From positions 7,997 to 71,996 of the forward strand of contig CAKOOU010000002.1 in NCBI GenBank assembly GCA_934098455.1: a stretch of 64,000 nucleotides of DNA, given 5' to 3'. Numbering within the stretch: the first letter of the stretch is position 1; every line of letters starts with the position of its first letter. The notes under the pieces are model-generated. The model was not told where the DNA came from. It did no database searches and saw only the letters and a list, made by a program, of their open reading frames with translations. Of the stretch, positions 28,289-39,108 are shown one piece after another. The stretch is from an uncultured Bacilli bacterium. Its GTDB lineage: Bacteria; Bacillota_I; Bacilli_A; RF39; UBA660. Both the position numbers and the translations under genes were made by a program.

Positions 28289-28932
28289 TTACCAATCACT
28301 TTCTTTACCTCCATGAATGTTTCATCTGGAGTATCAATTTTATCAATAATAACTAACTTACCTTTATCTTTATAATAATCTAATAAAGGTTTAGTATTTT
28401 CTAAATAAGTATCAAATCTAACCATAAATGATTCTTCATTATCATCACTACGACTAACTAATTCTACATTACAATTATCACATAGATTATCATTTTTAGG
28501 TTTCATGATTTCATTATACCTATTATAAATCTTATTACATTTAGGACAAGTAATACGTCCTAATGCTCTAGAAATTGCAGTTTCACGATCAACACTTAAA
28601 TATATAACTGCATCTATATTTAAGTTGAGATTTGATAATAAATTTTCTAATATATCTGCTTGTTTTATATTTCTTGGATATCCATCTAATATAAATGATT
28701 TAGATATATTTTCTAATTTTTCTTTTAGTAAATCAGTAACAATATTATCATCTACTAATTTACCAGTTGATAATAGTTCTTTAAGTTTATTACCTAATTC
28801 ACTACCATCTTGCTGTTTAACACGAAGTAAATCACCAGTGGATATATGTTCATATCCATATACACTTACGAGTTGTTCACTCAAAGTACCTTTTCCAGCA
28901 GCTGGAGGCGCAATAAGAATTAAATTTTTCAT
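28285..28932 (-). CDS. adk: Adenylate kinase (zinc-LID type)
   Basis: 215 residues. The P-loop is APPAAGKGT at residue 8, the LID contains CPKC and CDNC, four cysteines that bind zinc as in many Gram-positive enzymes, and the LDGYPR block is present. It interconverts ATP + AMP and 2 ADP. It overlaps secY and map by 4 nt each. Confidence 0.97.
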   Translation of the reverse strand: MKNLILIAPPAAGKGTLSEQLVSVYGYEHISTGDLLRVKQQDGSELGNKLKELLSTGKLVDDNIVTDLLKEKLENISKSFILDGYPRNIKQADILENLLSNLNLNIDAVIYLSVDRETAISRALGRITCPKCNKIYNRYNEIMKPKNDNLCDNCNVELVSRSDDNEESFMVRFDTYLENTKPLLDYYKDKGKLVIIDKIDTPDETFMEVKKVIGK

Positions 28933-30197
28933 CTTCTGCGTCTCTTTCTACTAGTTTTATAACTACGACTAACAATTGAACTTTCAAGTTGTTTATAAGT
29001 TTCTAACGCAACACCAACTACAATTAGTAATCCTGTTCCACCAAGTGTTACAGAACTTGATATATTTGGTATCTTACCCATTAAAATAGGTAAAGTAGCA
29101 ATAACTATTAAGAAAATTGAACCAACAACTGTAAGTCTAGTTATAACATATTTTAAATATTGGCTAGTTTTTTCACCTGGAGTAATACCAGGAATATAGC
29201 TTCTATTCTTATCTAAATTTTCACTCATCTCATCAGGATTTAATTCCATTAATGTATAAACATATCCAAATACGAATATTAATACAATATAAAGTATAAA
29301 TCCAGTGAATGAAGTATAATTAATATAATTATTAACGAAGTTTTTAAAAGCTTCATTCTTTATAACACTAGCAATTAAAGATGGTATACCAATAAATGCT
29401 GATGCAAATATAACCGGCATAACACTAGCACTATTTAACTTAATTGGTATATATGATTGTTCTTTATTATATGCTGTACTAGTTCTATTACTATATTGAA
29501 TTGGTATTCTTCTTTGAGCAGTCTCAATAAATATAACACCAACTAATATAAGTATATAAACAAGTACAAATAAGATAAACCATGCTATACCAGCACCAGT
29601 ACTAAAATTACCAGAAGTAACAAGATCATTAAATGCTGTTACAAAAGTATTTGGCAATTGTTGAACAATACCTGCCATTATTAACAATGACATACCATTT
29701 CCAATACCTTTATTAGTTACTTCATCAGCTAACCATATCAAAAATGAACTACCAGCTGTTAAATAAAGAGTAGTCTTCATAACAGTTAATGTACCCATAC
29801 CTTTTAAATATGCATAACTAAATATATAACCTTGAACAAAAGCAAATAATATTCCTAAATATCTATTAATTCTGTTAATTTTTTGTCTTCCTGTAGCCCC
29901 TTCTTCTTTTAATTCTTTAAAGTATGGTATTATATCCATTTGTAATAATTGAGTTATAATTGATGCCGAAATATAAGGCATAACACCTAACGCAAATATA
30001 CTAAATGTTTTTAAACTACCACCACTCATTAAATTCAAAAGTTCTAAGAATCCTAAATCACTAGTAATTTGTTTAGCACCTGGAACAACTATTCCAGTAC
30101 CAACTACGAATATAGCCAAAACGGCTAAAGTGAATAGAATTCTTTTTCTTAAATCTTTATTAGTAGGACTAAATAATCCTTTAAGATTTGAAAACAT
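28929..30197 (-). CDS. secY: Protein translocase subunit SecY
   Basis: 422 residues with ten predicted membrane helices. Recognisable blocks are the FALGVMPYISASIITQLLQ segment (helix 2), YIPGITPGEKTSQYL between helices, and a basic cytosolic C-tail. It forms the Sec channel with SecE and SecG. It overlaps rplO and adk, the usual spc-operon order. Confidence 0.98.
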   Translation of the reverse strand: MFSNLKGLFSPTNKDLRKRILFTLAVLAIFVVGTGIVVPGAKQITSDLGFLELLNLMSGGSLKTFSIFALGVMPYISASIITQLLQMDIIPYFKELKEEGATGRQKINRINRYLGILFAFVQGYIFSYAYLKGMGTLTVMKTTLYLTAGSSFLIWLADEVTNKGIGNGMSLLIMAGIVQQLPNTFVTAFNDLVTSGNFSTGAGIAWFILFVLVYILILVGVIFIETAQRRIPIQYSNRTSTAYNKEQSYIPIKLNSASVMPVIFASAFIGIPSLIASVIKNEAFKNFVNNYINYTSFTGFILYIVLIFVFGYVYTLMELNPDEMSENLDKNRSYIPGITPGEKTSQYLKYVITRLTVVGSIFLIVIATLPILMGKIPNISSSVTLGGTGLLIVVGVALETYKQLESSIVSRSYKTSRKRRRR

Positions 30198-30637
30198 TAA
30201 ATCACCTCAGCAGTTCCGCCAGCATTCTCTATTTTAGTAACAGCACTTGAAGAAAATCTATTAGCTCTTATAGTTAATTTCTTTTCTAAAGTACCATTTC
30301 CTAATACTTTTAATCCACAAAGTTCTTTTTTAATAATACCTTTTTCTTTTAATAATTCAGGAGTTACGACGTCTCCATCATTAAATTTATTTAAATCACT
30401 TAAATTAATTGTAGCAAATTCAATTCTGAATCTAGCATTATTAAATCCTCTTTTTGGTATTCTTCTATATAATGGACTTTGTCCACCTTCGAACCAAGGT
30501 TTAATACTTGCTCCACTTCTAGATTTTTGTCCATTTTCTCCACGAGTTGAAGTTTTACCCATTCCACTTCCGGCTCCACGTCCAACTCTTTTTGTTACTT
30601 TTCTTTCAGGAGTACGAGATAAATTTTCTAATTTCAT
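30197..30637 (-). CDS. rplO: 50S ribosomal protein L15
   Basis: 146 residues with [15 protein letters not shown] near the N-terminus and [10 protein letters not shown]. The ATG at 30637 has GAGGAG 7 nt upstream; a longer frame starting at 30664 would overlap rpsE. It follows rpsE directly (1-nt gap), without the rpmD gene that usually lies between them. Confidence 0.97.
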   Translation of the reverse strand: MKLENLSRTPERKVTKRVGRGAGSGMGKTSTRGENGQKSRSGASIKPWFEGGQSPLYRRIPKRGFNNARFRIEFATINLSDLNKFNDGDVVTPELLKEKGIIKKELCGLKVLGNGTLEKKLTIRANRFSSSAVTKIENAGGTAEVI

Positions 30638-30638
30638 A

Positions 30639-31148
30639 TTATAACTCCTCAACTTTCTTTCCACGTAACTCTGCTATATGTTCACGAGTACGTTCTGATT
30701 TTAAAGCTTCTAAAGTAGCTTTTGCCATGTTAACTTTTGTATTAGAACCAAGTGATTTAGATACGATATCTTTAACACCAGCTAATTCTAATATAACACG
30801 TACAGGACCACCAGCTATAACTCCAGTACCTTCTTTTGCAGGTTTAATTAAAACTCTAGCTTTACCACATACACCAATAGCATCATGAGGTATAGTTCTG
30901 TTATCAACAATACTAACTTTTGATAGGTTTTTATTTGCTGCTTGGATACCTTTCTTTATAGCTTCTGGAACTTCATTAGCTTTACCTGTTCCAATACCAA
31001 CAAGTCCTTTTCCATCTCCTACAGCCATTGTAGCAGCGAAACGGAAATGACGACCTCCCTTTGTAACTTTAGTTACACGAGAGATAGAAACAACTCTTTC
31101 TTCAAGAAGTTTCTTTTTAGAGTCCATATTTTTTTCTTGTCTTGCCAT
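30639..31148 (-). CDS. rpsE: 30S ribosomal protein S5
   Basis: 169 residues with the double-stranded-RNA-binding N-terminal domain ([14 protein letters not shown]) and the [11 protein letters not shown] loop. It takes part in decoding accuracy and helicase activity of the 30S subunit. Confidence 0.98.
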   Translation of the reverse strand: MARQEKNMDSKKKLLEERVVSISRVTKVTKGGRHFRFAATMAVGDGKGLVGIGTGKANEVPEAIKKGIQAANKNLSKVSIVDNRTIPHDAIGVCGKARVLIKPAKEGTGVIAGGPVRVILELAGVKDIVSKSLGSNTKVNMAKATLEALKSERTREHIAELRGKKVEEL

Positions 31149-31162
31149 ATCTTATCCTCCCA

Positions 31163-31519
31163 CTAAAATTCTAATCCATTTGAACGTGCAGCTTCAGCTA
31201 AAGCTTCAATACGTCCATGATAAAGGTATCCACCTCTATCAAATACTACCTTAGTTATATTTGCAGCTTTACATTTTTCTGCAATATCTTTACCAACTAA
31301 TTTAGCACCTTCTATGTTTCCACCATTTTCTAATTTTAAACTTAAGCTTGATGAACTAACTAAGGTAACACCTTTTTCGTCATCAATTACTTGAACAAAA
31401 ATTTGAGAATTAGATCTGAAAACATTTAATCTTGGACATTCACTTGTACCACTAACTTTATTACGTACACGAGCATGTCTTTTTTTTCTTAATTCATTTC
31501 TTGACTTATTCTTAATCAT
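31163..31519 (-). CDS. rplR: 50S ribosomal protein L18
   Basis: 118 residues; basic N-terminus ([15 protein letters not shown]), [17 protein letters not shown] and the end [16 protein letters not shown]. It binds 5S rRNA together with L5. Confidence 0.97.
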   Translation of the reverse strand: MIKNKSRNELRKKRHARVRNKVSGTSECPRLNVFRSNSQIFVQVIDDEKGVTLVSSSSLSLKLENGGNIEGAKLVGKDIAEKCKAANITKVVFDRGGYLYHGRIEALAEAARSNGLEF

Positions 31520-31536
31520 ATACTAATCTCCTTACC

Positions 31537-32076
31537 TTATTTAGCTGCTTTCTTTCCTTCTTTACGTCTAATATGTTCACCCTTAAATCTAATACCTTTA
31601 CCTTTATATGGTTCTGGTCTTCTAAGTTTTCTTATATTAGCTGCAAATTCAGAAACTTTTTGTTTATCAATACCACTTATAGCTATTTCAGTAGTACTAA
31701 CTTGTTCTGCTTTTAAGTCACTAGGAACAATAACTTCTACTGGATGACTAAATCCTGCATTTACGTTAATTTTATTCCCTTGAACATTAAATCTGTATCC
31801 GACACCAACTATTTCCAATTCCTTTTTATATCCTTCACTAACACCAATAATCATATTTTCGATTAAAGCATTAGTAGTTCCATGTAAACTCTTAGTAGTT
31901 TTTAAATCATTTGGTCTAGTTATTGTTAAGATGTTTTCATTAACATCAATTTTCATATCTTTATTAAATGAATTTGTTAACTCTCCCTTAGGTCCTTTTA
32001 CAGTAACTACATTTTCATTAACAGTAACTGTAACACCTTCAGGAATATTTATTTTTCTATTTCCAATTCTGCTCAT
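31537..32076 (-). CDS. rplF: 50S ribosomal protein L6
   Basis: 179 residues with start SRIGNRKINIPEGV and the C-terminal PEPYKGKGIRFKGEHIRRKEGK. It sits near the factor-binding site at the base of the L7/L12 stalk. Confidence 0.98.
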   Translation of the reverse strand: MSRIGNRKINIPEGVTVTVNENVVTVKGPKGELTNSFNKDMKIDVNENILTITRPNDLKTTKSLHGTTNALIENMIIGVSEGYKKELEIVGVGYRFNVQGNKINVNAGFSHPVEVIVPSDLKAEQVSTTEIAISGIDKQKVSEFAANIRKLRRPEPYKGKGIRFKGEHIRRKEGKKAAK

Positions 32077-32087
32077 AACACGTTTCC

Positions 32088-32486
32088 TTACCAGATATAG
32101 GCAAGTACTTCTCCTCCTAGATGTTTACTTCTAGCGTTTTTATCAGTCATAAGACCTTCTGAAGTAGAAATAATTGCAATACCTAATCCATTTAAAACTC
32201 TAGGAAGTTCATCATGTTTTGCATAAACTCTAAGTCCAGGTTTACTAATTCTTTTTAAACCAGTTATAACTCTTTCTTTCTTATCTGCACTATATTTTAA
32301 ATCTAATACCATTTCATCACCATTAGTATTCTTAGTGATTTTATAATTACTTATATAACCTTCATCTTTTAAGATTTTAGCTATTTCTTCAATCATTTTA
32401 GAACTTAATACAGTAACAGTATCATATTTCATTTGATTTGCATTACGTATTCTTGTAAGCATATCTGCTATTCTATCATTTACCAT
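32088..32486 (-). CDS. rpsH: 30S ribosomal protein S8
   Basis: 132 residues ([16 protein letters not shown] start and the [15 protein letters not shown] end). The ATG at 32486 is chosen because AAGGAAGG lies upstream and the frame then starts at the family N-terminus; a longer frame from 32507 overlaps rpsZ. In other bacteria S8 also represses its operon. Confidence 0.97.
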   Translation of the reverse strand: MVNDRIADMLTRIRNANQMKYDTVTVLSSKMIEEIAKILKDEGYISNYKITKNTNGDEMVLDLKYSADKKERVITGLKRISKPGLRVYAKHDELPRVLNGLGIAIISTSEGLMTDKNARSKHLGGEVLAYIW

Positions 32487-32500
32487 AATTACCTTCCTTT

Positions 32501-32686
32501 CTACCAACTAGACTTTTTAACACCAGGTATTTGTCCTTCGTTTGCAAGTTCTCTGAAACAAATACGGCATAAACCAAATTTTCTAATAACTCCATGAGGA
32601 CGTCCACATCTCTCACAACGAGTATAACTTCTTACTTTAAATTTAGGTGTACGTTTATTTTTAACTTTCATACTTGTTCTTGCCAT
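32501..32686 (-). CDS. rpsZ: 30S ribosomal protein S14, zinc (type Z)
   Basis: 61 residues with four zinc cysteines, CERC and CRIC, around [10 protein letters not shown]. This is the short zinc form, typical of Bacillota. It binds the 30S head. Confidence 0.97.
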   Translation of the reverse strand: MARTSMKVKNKRTPKFKVRSYTRCERCGRPHGVIRKFGLCRICFRELANEGQIPGVKKSSW

Positions 32687-32694
32687 ACATGCAC

Positions 32695-33234
32695 CTACTT
32701 TCTAAATGGCATTCCGAATCCACTTAATAATTCTAAAGCTTCTTCGTTAGTTTCTGCAGTTGTTACAAAAACTATATCCATTCCTCTCAATTTTACTATT
32801 TCATCATAATTTATTTCTGGGAATATTAATTGTTCTTTAATTCCTAAAGTATAGTTTCCAAAACCATCAAATGCTTTAGAACTAATACCTCTAAAATCTC
32901 TAACACGTGGAAGTGCTACTTTAATTAATTTTTCCATAAAATTATACATAGCGTCTCCTCTTAATGTTACTTTAACACCAATAGGTTGACCTTCTCTTAA
33001 TTTAAATGCTGCTATAGACTTTTTAGCTTTAGTAATTATTGCTTTTTGTCCAGTAATAGCCTCTAAATCTTTCTTAGCTGCTTCAATGAATTTACTATCA
33101 TGAGAAGCATCCCCAACACCAATATTAACAACTATTTTTGATAATTTTGGTACTTGCATAACAGAAGAATAATTAAATTTTTCCATTAAATTATTTTTAA
33201 TTTCTGTATTATATAAATTTCTTAATTCGTTCAT
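32695..33234 (-). CDS. rplE: 50S ribosomal protein L5
   Basis: 179 residues with [16 protein letters not shown] and the [17 protein letters not shown] block. It binds 5S rRNA and forms an intersubunit bridge. It overlaps rplX by 1 nt. Confidence 0.98.
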   Translation of the reverse strand: MNELRNLYNTEIKNNLMEKFNYSSVMQVPKLSKIVVNIGVGDASHDSKFIEAAKKDLEAITGQKAIITKAKKSIAAFKLREGQPIGVKVTLRGDAMYNFMEKLIKVALPRVRDFRGISSKAFDGFGNYTLGIKEQLIFPEINYDEIVKLRGMDIVFVTTAETNEEALELLSGFGMPFRK

Positions 33235-33554
33235 TATTTTTCACCTACTTCTTTCTTAGTAGATTTTTTTGTAGTAGTTTTTTTAGCTTTAGTATCCTTT
33301 ACTTCAGCTTTTTTAGTAGTTTTCTTATCTTCTTTTGCTTCAATAACTTTTACATTAGATACATGAATAGGTGCTTCTACACTAAGTATTCCACCAGTTT
33401 CATTCATTGCATTTGGTTTCATATGTTTTTTAACAATATTAATTCCTTCAACTACGACTTTATCTTTCTTTTTTAGAGTAAGAATAACTTTCCCTTCTTT
33501 ACCTCTATCTTTTCCAGCTAAAATACGTACTTTATCTCCAACTCTAACTTTCAT
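33234..33554 (-). CDS. rplX: 50S ribosomal protein L24 with Lys/Thr-rich tail
   Basis: 106 residues. The KOW domain ([19 protein letters not shown]) and [10 protein letters not shown] are standard. The last 30 residues are a low-complexity Lys/Thr extension ([20 protein letters not shown]), which many homologues lack. L24 helps to start 50S assembly. Confidence 0.96.
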   Translation of the reverse strand: MKVRVGDKVRILAGKDRGKEGKVILTLKKKDKVVVEGINIVKKHMKPNAMNETGGILSVEAPIHVSNVKVIEAKEDKKTTKKAEVKDTKAKKTTTKKSTKKEVGEK

Positions 33555-33562
33555 ATATCCTC

Positions 33563-33931
33563 CTATATAACTTCAGGTGCAAGTGAAACAATCTTCATAT
33601 AATCTTTATCACGTAATTCTCTTGCAACTGGTCCAAGAACACGAGTTCCTACTGGACTCTTATCATCTTTTATTAATACACATGCATTGTCATCGAATCT
33701 TATGTAAGAACCATCTTTACGTCTAACACCTTCAACACTTCTTACGATAACAGCTTTAACTACTTTACCTTTTTTAATATTTGAATTAGGTATAGCTTTT
33801 TTTACAGATGCTACTACAACATCTCCAATATTACCATACTTTCTTTTGCTTCCACCCATTACTCTAATAACCATTAGTTCACGAGCTCCAGAGTTATCAG
33901 CTACTTTTAATCTTGTTTGTTGTTGTATCAT
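33563..33931 (-). CDS. rplN: 50S ribosomal protein L14
   Basis: 122 residues, starting [18 protein letters not shown] and ending IVSLAPEVI, an almost invariant protein that forms bridges to the 30S subunit. Confidence 0.98.
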   Translation of the reverse strand: MIQQQTRLKVADNSGARELMVIRVMGGSKRKYGNIGDVVVASVKKAIPNSNIKKGKVVKAVIVRSVEGVRRKDGSYIRFDDNACVLIKDDKSPVGTRVLGPVARELRDKDYMKIVSLAPEVI

Positions 33932-33942
33932 AATAACCCTCC

Positions 33943-34203
33943 TTAAAGAATCACAGCTTCTTTAATAACACTTACAAGTTCATATCTCTTAGTTTTTGAT
34001 AATGGACGAGTCATTGCTATTTTTACTGTGTCTCCTACTTTCGCTATATTTTTTTCATCGTGTGCACGATATTTTTTTGAATATTTTACCATTTTGTGGT
34101 ATAAAGGATGTTTTCTGTGAGTTTCAACTAAAACAGTAATAGTTTTATCATTTTTATCACTTACAACACGACCTACAAGTTCAGTTCTCTTAGTCTTTTC
34201 CAT
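33943..34203 (-). CDS. rpsQ: 30S ribosomal protein S17
   Basis: 86 residues with [19 protein letters not shown] and the [12 protein letters not shown] end. It is a primary 16S rRNA-binding protein. It overlaps rpmC by 1 nt. Confidence 0.97.
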   Translation of the reverse strand: MEKTKRTELVGRVVSDKNDKTITVLVETHRKHPLYHKMVKYSKKYRAHDEKNIAKVGDTVKIAMTRPLSKTKRYELVSVIKEAVIL

Positions 34204-34406
34204 TAGTTTTCACTCCCATCATTTTCTTTTTCTGTTAAAACAGTTTTTAATCTTGCAACATCTTTTCTTAATTTATTAATCATATGAGGTTTTTCAAGAT
34301 TACCAGTAGATGCCTTCATACGAAGTTCAAATAACTCATGTTTCAATTCAACTATTTTAGTATTGATTTCTTCAACACTCATTTTTCTTATATCACTAGT
34401 TTTCAT
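34203..34406 (-). CDS. rpmC: 50S ribosomal protein L29
   Basis: 67 residues, all-helical, with [21 protein letters not shown]. It lies at the exit tunnel, near the docking site for the signal recognition particle and trigger factor. It overlaps the end of rplP by 11 nt. Confidence 0.96.
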   Translation of the reverse strand: MKTSDIRKMSVEEINTKIVELKHELFELRMKASTGNLEKPHMINKLRKDVARLKTVLTEKENDGSEN

Positions 34407-34827
34407 CTTTTACCTCACTTTCTCTCATAACAAACTTAGTTTTAACACTTAATTTGTGGCTAGCAAGTCTTAAAGCTTCACGAGCAACCTCTTCACTTAC
34501 ATCAGCAATTTCAAACATAATCTTACCTTTTTTAACAACTGCTACCCATTCATCAACGTTACCTTTACCTTTACCTTGACGAGTTTCTAAAGGTTTTTTA
34601 GTTCTAGCTAAATGTGGGAAAATATTTATCCAAACTTTTCCTCCACGTTTCATATAACGTGTCATAGCGATACGAGCTGCTTCTATTTGACGAGCACTAA
34701 CATATCCACCTTCTTTAGCTTGTAACCCATAATCACCAAAATGTAATTCTAAGTTTCCTTTAGCATTTCCATCATAAGTAAGTCTATGTGGTTTTCTATA
34801 TTTAGTTCTTTTTGGCATTAGTGGCAT
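34396..34827 (-). CDS. rplP: 50S ribosomal protein L16
   Basis: 143 residues with [11 protein letters not shown] at the start and [17 protein letters not shown]. It lies near the A-site tRNA elbow. The first ATG (34827) is used because AAAGGAGG is 9 nt upstream; the second is 18 nt away. The start overlaps rpsC by 26 nt. Confidence 0.97.
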   Translation of the reverse strand: MPLMPKRTKYRKPHRLTYDGNAKGNLELHFGDYGLQAKEGGYVSARQIEAARIAMTRYMKRGGKVWINIFPHLARTKKPLETRQGKGKGNVDEWVAVVKKGKIMFEIADVSEEVAREALRLASHKLSVKTKFVMRESEVKDEN

Positions 34828-35479
34828 TACGACCAGCCTCCTTTACCCTTTTACTACCAAGGATTTCTCCTTTGTAAATCCAAACTTTAACACCTATTTT
34901 ACCATAAGTTGTATTAGCTTCACTTGTTGCATAATCTATATTAGCTCTAATAGTGTGTAGTGGAACAGTACCTTCTGTATAACCTTCAGTACGAGCCATT
35001 TCAGCACCAGCTAATCTTCCTGATACACTAGTTTTAATTCCTTTTGCTCCAGCTTTCATAGTATTTTTGATTGCCTTCTTTTGAACATTACGGAAGTTTG
35101 CTCTATTTTCAATTTGTTTAGCAATTGAATCAGCAACTAATTTAGCATTTAAATCAGGATTTTTTTCTTCAACTATACTTACGTATATTTCTTCATTAAC
35201 TTGTTTCTTTAATGCTTTCTTTAATTTTTCGATATCTTCTCCACCACGTCCGATTACAACGCCTGGTTTAGCAGTATGAATTTTAACTTCAACTTTATCT
35301 TTTCTTCTTTCAATTTCAACACTACTAACAGCAGCATCTGATAAAGTCTTTAATAAATATTCACGAATTTTGATATCGTTATTTAATTTAACTGCATAAT
35401 CTTTATCAGCAAACCAATTACTTTGCCAATTTTTATTAACGCCTAATCTTAAACCATTAGGATTTACTTTTTGTCCCAT
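34802..35479 (-). CDS. rpsC: 30S ribosomal protein S3
   Basis: 225 residues. The N-terminal KH domain has [13 protein letters not shown], and the C-terminal part includes [15 protein letters not shown]. It lines the mRNA entry channel. It overlaps rplV by 1 nt. Confidence 0.98.
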   Translation of the reverse strand: MGQKVNPNGLRLGVNKNWQSNWFADKDYAVKLNNDIKIREYLLKTLSDAAVSSVEIERRKDKVEVKIHTAKPGVVIGRGGEDIEKLKKALKKQVNEEIYVSIVEEKNPDLNAKLVADSIAKQIENRANFRNVQKKAIKNTMKAGAKGIKTSVSGRLAGAEMARTEGYTEGTVPLHTIRANIDYATSEANTTYGKIGVKVWIYKGEILGSKRVKEAGRNATNAKKN

Positions 35480-35826
35480 TAGTTTGCCTCCTTAACTCCG
35501 TCACTAACCTTAACAGTTATATGACTTGTTCTTTTATCTCTTCTATCAACCTTAGAACGTGATCCAATTTTAGATCTTTTAAGTACAGGTCCTGGATTGA
35601 TAAAACATTCAGATATCACTAAATCTTCGAATTTCATGTTATAGTTATTAGTTGCATTAGCACATGCACTATTTAAAACTTTACTGATTAATCTACTTGA
35701 CTTAGTATTAGTATTTTTTAATATTGCCATAGCTTCACTAGCTTTCTTTCCTCTTATTAAATCAAGAGTCATTCTAGCTTTTCTTGGAGCAACCATAGCA
35801 GATTTATGAATTGCAAAAGTTTCCAT
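35479..35826 (-). CDS. rplV: 50S ribosomal protein L22
   Basis: 115 residues with [15 protein letters not shown] and the tunnel hairpin region around [19 protein letters not shown]. It lines the polypeptide exit tunnel. Confidence 0.97.
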   Translation of the reverse strand: METFAIHKSAMVAPRKARMTLDLIRGKKASEAMAILKNTNTKSSRLISKVLNSACANATNNYNMKFEDLVISECFINPGPVLKRSKIGSRSKVDRRDKRTSHITVKVSDGVKEAN

Positions 35827-35840
35827 CTAATCCTTACCTC

Positions 35841-36104
35841 CTACTTTTGTCCTGCATGTCCGCCGAATTTACGAGTTAAAGCAAATTCACCTAATTTGTG
35901 TCCTACCATATCTTCAGTAACATAAACTGGAATAAATTCCTTACCATTATGAACTGCTATAGTATGTCCAACAAATTCAGGAAAGATTGTTGAACGACGA
36001 GACCAAGTTTTAACAACTTCTTTTTTATTTTCTTCATTTAATTTTTCGATCTTTTTCATTAGATGTCCATCTACGAAAGGACCTTTTTTAATACTTCTTG
36101 CCAT
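35841..36104 (-). CDS. rpsS: 30S ribosomal protein S19
   Basis: 87 residues with [18 protein letters not shown] and [11 protein letters not shown]. It forms the 30S head with S13 and bridges to the 50S subunit. Confidence 0.98.
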   Translation of the reverse strand: MARSIKKGPFVDGHLMKKIEKLNEENKKEVVKTWSRRSTIFPEFVGHTIAVHNGKEFIPVYVTEDMVGHKLGEFALTRKFGGHAGQK

Positions 36105-36119
36105 TTAAACACACTCTCC

Positions 36120-36950
36120 TTATTTCTTTCTCTTACTAACGATTAATTTGTTAGAAGCTTTCTTATTTTTACGAGTTTTAAGTCCAAGAGCTGGTTTACC
36201 CCAAGGAGTAACAGGCCCTTTTCTTCCTATTGGTGTACGTCCTTCACCACCACCATGTGGATGGTCGTTAGGGTTCATTACACTACCACGGTTAGTAGGT
36301 CTAATTCCCATATGACGAGTACGTCCTGCTTTACCGATGTTAACAAGTTCATAGTCTTCGTTACCAACTACACCAACTGTAGCCATACAAGTACCTAACA
36401 CTAATCTTGTTTCACCACTTTGTAGACGAATCATAACATATTTATCTTCTCTACCTAATATTTGAGCACTACTTCCTGCAGATCTTGCAAGACTAGCACC
36501 TTTACCTGGATTTAATTCAATATTGTGAATAACTGTACCAACTGGAATATTTTTAATCATCATTGCATTACCAACTTTAATATCTACAGCTTCTCCACTT
36601 TCAACTACCATACCTACTTTTAAATCTTTAGGAGCAATAATATATCTTTTTTCTCCATCTTTATAAGTAAGTAATGCTATATTTGCACTACGATTTGGAT
36701 CGTATTCAATAGTTGTAACTCTAGCAGGTATTCCAAATTTATTTCTTTTAAAATCTATTAATCTATATTTTCTTTTAGCTCCTCCACCAATGTGTTGAAC
36801 TGTCATTCTACCTTGATTATTTCTACCACCAGTTTTTGTTTTTTTAACTAATAAACTTTTAGTAGGCTTACTAGTAGTTAACTCTTCATTAGCTAAAGTA
36901 CTCATACCTCTACGACCATTAGTCGTTGGTTTATATTTTTTTATAGCCAT
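36120..36950 (-). CDS. rplB: 50S ribosomal protein L2
   Basis: 276 residues with [17 protein letters not shown] and the catalytic-centre block [17 protein letters not shown], which includes the conserved His. It is needed for subunit joining and peptidyl transfer. Confidence 0.98.
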   Translation of the reverse strand: MAIKKYKPTTNGRRGMSTLANEELTTSKPTKSLLVKKTKTGGRNNQGRMTVQHIGGGAKRKYRLIDFKRNKFGIPARVTTIEYDPNRSANIALLTYKDGEKRYIIAPKDLKVGMVVESGEAVDIKVGNAMMIKNIPVGTVIHNIELNPGKGASLARSAGSSAQILGREDKYVMIRLQSGETRLVLGTCMATVGVVGNEDYELVNIGKAGRTRHMGIRPTNRGSVMNPNDHPHGGGEGRTPIGRKGPVTPWGKPALGLKTRKNKKASNKLIVSKRKK

Positions 36951-36963
36951 TATTTACACCGCC

Positions 36964-37239
36964 TTACATTTCTATAGCTTGACCGTCAACTAAAGTAACG
37001 TAAGCTTTCTTATAAGTCTTAGTCTTCCCAGTATACTTACCAACTCTTTTATCTTTTGCTTTAGTATTAAGTGTATTAACACTTTTAACTTTAACATTAA
37101 ATAATTCTTCAATAGCAAGTTTTATTTGAGTTTTATTAGCTCGTGCATCAACTTTAAATACATAAGTTTTACCATCAGTAGCTAATACTTGACTTTTTTC
37201 AGTTATAACTGGTGCAATAATAATTTCACTATTCATCAT
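36964..37239 (-). CDS. rplW: 50S ribosomal protein L23
   Basis: 91 residues with APVITEKS near the start and FKVDARANKTQIKLAIEELF. It is the docking site for trigger factor at the tunnel exit. The ATG overlaps the rplD stop (TAATG). Confidence 0.97.
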   Translation of the reverse strand: MMNSEIIIAPVITEKSQVLATDGKTYVFKVDARANKTQIKLAIEELFNVKVKSVNTLNTKAKDKRVGKYTGKTKTYKKAYVTLVDGQAIEM

Positions 37240-37862
37240 TATTTAAGCACCTCCTCTATATATTTAACTGCTCCTTCTTCTACTACCATAGTATCAGCAT
37301 TAACAATGTCATAAACATTTAATTCATTAGCCATCAATACTAAAGCGTACCCTAAATTTCTAGTAGCTAAATATAATTTTTCAGCATCATTTTCAGTAAC
37401 AAATAATACTTTACCAGCTAATTTTAAATCAGCCATTAATTTCTTAATATCTTTAGTTTTTACACTATCAATATTTAAATTATCAACTACAACTAATTCT
37501 TTATTATTAACTTTATCAGTTAATGCAGAACGAATTGCAAGCCCTCTTTCCTTTTTATTCATTTTGAAAGTATAACTTCTTGGAGTAACACCAAATACAA
37601 CTCCACCACCTCTATAATGAGGAGCACGAATAGTACCTTGTCTTGCGTTACCAGTACCTTTTTGTCTATATGGTTTTCTTCCTCCACCGCTAACTTCACC
37701 ACGAGTTTTAGTTTTGTGTGTACCTTGTCTTAAAGATGCAAGTTGTAAATCAATTGCTTTCTTTAAAACGATATCATTAGTTTCAATTTTCCAAATACTA
37801 TCATTAAGTTTTAAATCACTAGTTTTTTCACCCTTAAGGTTAATAACATTTATTTTTGCCAT
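37239..37862 (-). CDS. rplD: 50S ribosomal protein L4
   Basis: 207 residues with the basic tunnel loop (GEVSGGGRKPYRQKGTGNAR, RAPHYRGGG). L4 also regulates the S10 operon in some bacteria by acting on its leader, which is of interest given the structured leader at 38972-39101. Confidence 0.98.
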   Translation of the reverse strand: MAKINVINLKGEKTSDLKLNDSIWKIETNDIVLKKAIDLQLASLRQGTHKTKTRGEVSGGGRKPYRQKGTGNARQGTIRAPHYRGGGVVFGVTPRSYTFKMNKKERGLAIRSALTDKVNNKELVVVDNLNIDSVKTKDIKKLMADLKLAGKVLFVTENDAEKLYLATRNLGYALVLMANELNVYDIVNADTMVVEEGAVKYIEEVLK

Positions 37863-37885
37863 TATAAATCTCCTTTCGACTGAAG

Positions 37886-38650
37886 TTATGCTTCAGTAGT
37901 TTCCTCGATTTCCTTAGTTTCAGTAGCATCTTCTACGTTAGTATCTTCAACTACATCTTCTACTGTATCAATAACAGTTTCCTCTTCAGTTTCGTATTTA
38001 ACTAGTTCTTTAGGTTCAACTTTCTTATTTCCTTTAACAGCAGATTTAATTAAAACTAATGAATTCTTTGCTCCTGGAACATTTCCGCTAACTAAAATGT
38101 AATTATCATTTACGTTAACTTCAATAATTTCAAGATTTTGAATAGTAACTGTTTCACTTCCCATGTGTCCAGCTAAATTTTTACCCTTTAATACTCTCAT
38201 TGGTCTCATAGTTCCCATTGATCCTGGTCTTCTATGATATCTTGAACCATGTGTTTCTGGTCCACGAGATTGGTTATGACGTTTAATTACACCAGCAAAT
38301 CCTTTACCTTTACTAGTACCAGTAACATCAACCTTTTCTCCAGTTTCAAATGTGTCAGCTTTTATAGTGCTTCCTAATTCGTAAGTTGTTGTATCTTCAA
38401 CTCTAATTTCTTTTAAGAAGCGCTTAGGAGTAACACCTGCTTTTTTAGCATGTCCTATTTCTTGTTTTGTGGCATGTTTTTCCTTTTTATCAACAACACC
38501 TAATTGAATAGCATTATAACCATCAGTATCAACTGTTTTAATTTGAGTTATAACATTTGGTTCAACAGATATTACTGTAACAGGAATAACTTTACCATCA
38601 GTCGTAAATTTTTCGGTCATACCGATTTTACGTCCTAAGATTCCTTTCAT
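37886..38650 (-). CDS. rplC: 50S ribosomal protein L3 with acidic C-terminal extension
   Basis: 254 residues. The first ~210 are standard L3 ([52 protein letters not shown]). The last ~45 form a Glu/Asp/Thr-rich tail ([20 protein letters not shown]) absent from most homologues. The ATG 38650 has GGAGGG 7 nt upstream. L3 binds near the peptidyl transferase centre. Confidence 0.97.
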   Translation of the reverse strand: MKGILGRKIGMTEKFTTDGKVIPVTVISVEPNVITQIKTVDTDGYNAIQLGVVDKKEKHATKQEIGHAKKAGVTPKRFLKEIRVEDTTTYELGSTIKADTFETGEKVDVTGTSKGKGFAGVIKRHNQSRGPETHGSRYHRRPGSMGTMRPMRVLKGKNLAGHMGSETVTIQNLEIIEVNVNDNYILVSGNVPGAKNSLVLIKSAVKGNKKVEPKELVKYETEEETVIDTVEDVVEDTNVEDATETKEIEETTEA

Positions 38651-38665
38651 TTCTTTTCCCTCCAA

Positions 38666-38971
38666 CTATTTTGTTTCTATTTTTACGTCAACACCACTTG
38701 GAACATCTAAGTGAGTTAAAGCATCAATAACTTCCTTACTAGGATTCTTTATATCAATAAGTCTTTTATGAGTACGTCTTTCAAATTGTTCTCTACTATC
38801 CTTATATTTATGTACTGCTCTTAATACAGTAAATTTTTCAATTTCTGTAGGAAGAGGAATTGGTCCAGATATTTCTCCACCAATTCTTTTAATAGTAGTA
38901 ACAATCTTACTAGCTGTATCATCAAGTACTTTATGATCATAAGCTTTTAATCTTATTCTTACTTTTGACAT
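38666..38971 (-). CDS. rpsJ: 30S ribosomal protein S10
   Basis: 101 residues with [19 protein letters not shown] and [16 protein letters not shown]. It is the first gene of the ribosomal cluster, a 30S head protein that also acts with NusB in antitermination. GGGAGG precedes the ATG, directly behind a hairpin of the leader. Confidence 0.98.
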   Translation of the reverse strand: MSKVRIRLKAYDHKVLDDTASKIVTTIKRIGGEISGPIPLPTEIEKFTVLRAVHKYKDSREQFERRTHKRLIDIKNPSKEVIDALTHLDVPSGVDVKIETK

Positions 38972-39101
38972 TTTTCATGTCCTCCCTTCGTTTATATCTT
39001 TCGTATAAACATAGCTCCGATACGAATTCCCCAATACCCAAACAAATTAGCAACTCCGCCTAGTGTATCAGCCACCTCGCACATCATAGCCAAATGAATA
39101 C
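38972..39101 (-). promoter_or_regulatory. Structured leader RNA of the S10 ribosomal operon
   Basis: About 130 nt between the promoter (39109-39137) and rpsJ, clearly richer in G+C than its surroundings. Two hairpins exclude each other: TTCGTAT/ATACGAA (39000-39026) and GTTTATA/TATAAAC (38990-39010). The second ends 4 nt before the rpsJ ribosome-binding site, so switching between them could control translation. I did not recognise a known ribosomal leader class. Confidence 0.6.
38992..39087 (-). CDS. Candidate 31-residue leader peptide upstream of rpsJ
   Basis: An ATG-to-TAA frame of 31 residues lies entirely within the S10 leader: MMCEVADTLGGVA followed by NLFGYWGIRIGAMFIRKI. Its codons are much less AT-rich than those of the genome, the peptide is Gly-rich and amphipathic with a basic end, and the stop lies in the hairpin next to the rpsJ ribosome-binding site. 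There is no good Shine-Dalgarno site before it. It may be a translated leader peptide, or the base composition may come from RNA structure alone. Confidence 0.4.
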   Translation of the reverse strand: MMCEVADTLGGVANLFGYWGIRIGAMFIRKI

Positions 39102-39108
39102 AAAATAA

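Noticed and set aside
30638..30640. A frameshifted or hidden rpmD between rpsE and rplO
   Set aside because: There is only a 1-nt gap between the two genes, so no space for L30.
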